Source: Oscillibacter valericigenes (GTDB lineage Bacteria; Bacillota; Clostridia; Oscillospirales; Oscillospiraceae). From it: a stretch of 32,122 nucleotides of DNA. The DNA lies in the NCBI RefSeq assembly GCF_016902445.1, contig NZ_JACSNX010000027.1, positions 1 to 32,122 on the forward strand. The letters run 5' to 3'. Positions 31,431 to 32,122 of this stretch are shown here, one piece after another; the first letter of the stretch is position 1; each line of letters starts with the position of its first letter. The notes beneath the pieces are model-generated. The model ran no database searches. It had not been told where the DNA came from and saw nothing but the letters and a program-made list of their open reading frames with translations. Both the position numbers and the translations under genes were made by a program.

Positions 31431-31457
31431 AGGGGCGGCGACTTCGTCGCCGCTCCT
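31431..31457 (+). repeat. REP-like hairpin (copy 1), possible infB operon terminator
   Basis: AGGGGCGGCGAC (31431-31442) pairs with GTCGCCGCTCCT (31446-31457) with one G-T pair, loop TTC. It shares TAGGGGC with copy 2 at 31781-31807, but the inner stem differs. No T-run follows, so termination would be inefficient or Rho-assisted. Confidence 0.6.
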
Positions 31458-31517
31458 GATCATTATGCGGGCATATCGATGCTGTCCTGCCGGACGGGGG
31501 AAACCGCTGGGTTGCCA

Positions 31518-31566
31518 GCTGGGCAATGCGCCCCCCATTTTCTTTTTGAGACATCAAAAAGAAAAT
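31518..31566 (+). repeat. Inverted-pair repeat, left copy
   Basis: A 24-nt core (31518-31541) with AGCTGGGCAATGC and then RCCCCCCATTT leads into a perfect 13-bp A/T hairpin (31537-31549 with 31554-31566, loop GACA). The same core, inverted, is at 32091-32114 with one mismatch. Confidence 0.75.
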
Positions 31567-31606
31567 GCGCCGCGCCCGGTGGAAAAGAAAAAATGTTCGG
31601 CGGGTC

Positions 31607-31626
31607 GGTCTGCGCAGGCGCAGACC
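31607..31626. repeat. Perfect hairpin
   Basis: GGTCTGCGC (31607-31615) and GCGCAGACC (31618-31626) are exact complements, separated by AG. Confidence 0.6.
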
Positions 31627-31780
31627 TCCTGCCGCCGGCGGGGGAAGGTTGGCTGTCCCATGCGGCAGTCAGGGACGGAAACGCCCGGTCCTTGGGGAAA
31701 CCTCTAGCCCGGGGAAATCTGGGATACCCGCTGCGCCGATTTTCACTGCCGCTGGCGGTTCCTTGCGGGAGTTGGTGCAA

Positions 31781-31807
31781 CGGGCCGATGAGGGCATCGG
31801 CCCCTAC
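31781..31807 (-). repeat. REP-like hairpin (copy 2)
   Basis: GGGCCGATG (31782-31790) pairs with CATCGGCCC (31795-31803) around AGGG. Read on the minus strand it begins GTAGGGGC, as copy 1 does on the plus strand, while the inner stem sequence is different but still paired. Confidence 0.6.
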
Positions 31808-31997
31808 GACCGCCAGGGGAGCGCGTAGCGAAGCGGAACGCGCGGAAAGAGGAACTGGTCAAATGCGTCCTTGCAACCCGATTTTCGTCGGTGCCTGCGC
31901 CGCGGGAATCTGCCGTCAAATCTACACCGCACTCCGCCGCGCCCGTCGGGGAACCATCGCGAATCCGCAGGCACTATCTCACGCCGACCCCCGTACA

Positions 31998-32025
31998 GCA
32001 ACTTTGCACATCCGTGCAAAGTTGC
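31998..32025. repeat. Perfect 12-bp hairpin
   Basis: GCAACTTTGCAC (31998-32009) and GTGCAAAGTTGC (32014-32025) pair fully around ATCC. Confidence 0.65.
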
Positions 32026-32064
32026 GACCAAAGCGTTTTTTCTCTTTGGACCGTGCACGGCCCG

Positions 32065-32114
32065 TTTCTCTTTTGGCAAGACCAAAAGAGAAATGGGGGG
32101 TGCATTGCCCAGCT
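32065..32114 (-). repeat. Inverted-pair repeat, right copy
   Basis: On the minus strand the 24-nt core (32091-32114) is followed by a perfect 12-bp hairpin (32065-32076 with 32082-32093, loop CAAGA). Order and design match the left copy at 31518-31566; the hairpin sequence differs but remains paired. Confidence 0.75.
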
Positions 32115-32122
32115 ATCAACAT

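Larger units (their letters stand above)
31396..32122. repeat. Gene-free, hairpin-dense repeat island
   Basis: No credible gene lies in these 727 nt; short open frames on both strands lack ribosome sites and protein-like composition. The stretch is filled with hairpins: 31431-31457, 31537-31566, 31607-31626, 31781-31807, an imperfect one near 31821-31843, 31998-32025 and 32065-32093. Two related sequences face each other at 31518-31566 and 32065-32114. The pattern is that of dispersed non-coding repeats or a miniature mobile element, cut by the window end. No transposase is seen. Confidence 0.7.

Noticed and set aside
31804..32085. Minus-strand open frame in the repeat island
   Set aside because: Arg/Gly-rich product with no recognisable domain, no clear ribosome site, and it crosses two perfect hairpins.
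31431..32114. CRISPR array
   Set aside because: The repeats are few, unevenly spaced, inverted and differ in the stem; there are no regular spacers and no cas genes.

Overview
The window reads as one contig piece from a GC-rich, Gram-positive, anaerobic-type Firmicute, most likely an Oscillospiraceae gut clostridium (Flavonifractor, Lawsonibacter, Oscillibacter or Dysosmobacter neighbourhood). This is inferred from the high GC, strong AGGAGG ribosome sites, the clostridial order rimP-nusA-ylxR-ylxQ-infB, the DUF2975/XRE gene pair, and hairpin repeats of the TAGGGGC...GCCC(C/G) type. No tRNA, rRNA, CRISPR array, phage gene or transposase was seen.

Region 1 (1-10077, all +) is the most unusual part: a tightly packed protein-phosphorylation cassette. 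It holds two tandem membrane Ser/Thr kinases with leucine-rich-repeat (LRR) ectodomains (the first cut by the window edge), a soluble zinc-finger/FHA protein, two PP2C phosphatases, an HtrA-like serine protease with a TM and an FHA tail, and a von Willebrand A (VWA) protein with a TM and an FHA tail. From the phosphatase on, all genes overlap or nearly touch. The kinases can add phosphothreonine, the three FHA domains can read it and the phosphatases can remove it. Four of the proteins link this cytoplasmic chemistry to an exported domain (LRR, LRR, protease, VWA), which suggests an envelope sensing and response system. It ends at a 42-nt perfect palindrome shared with the convergent next operon.

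Region 2 (10152-13125, -) holds rlmB and, downstream of it, a membrane protein that looks like a P-type ATPase which has lost its phosphorylation motif. Divergent from rlmB is ftsH (13422-15635, +) with its own promoter, a 150-nt leader and a good terminator, followed by a GNAT acetyltransferase and a membrane-anchored XRE regulator.

Region 3 (17620-21858, +) begins with a gene-free stretch holding a promoter-terminator pair (candidate small RNA) and a second promoter with direct-repeat operators. It drives a small membrane protein, a DUF2975 protein and a YozG-like XRE regulator, then a frameshifted membrane gene, a DUF4173-type polytopic protein, a lipoprotein and two small membrane-anchored proteins.

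Region 4 (21886-26094) holds an AEC-family transporter, a convergent nucleotidyltransferase, and a Fur-family regulator with ATPase and permease genes of a ZnuCB-type metal importer. The last three sit behind a strong promoter whose start region carries a Fur-like palindrome; no substrate-binding protein gene is present.

Region 5 (26129-31395, +) is the transcription/translation operon rimP-nusA-rnpM(ylxR)-ylxQ-infB, with a promoter and attenuator-like hairpin ahead of rimP. rbfA, often next, does not follow directly. Instead the last 727 nt is a gene-free, hairpin-dense repeat island with an inverted pair of related sequences and two REP-like hairpins.
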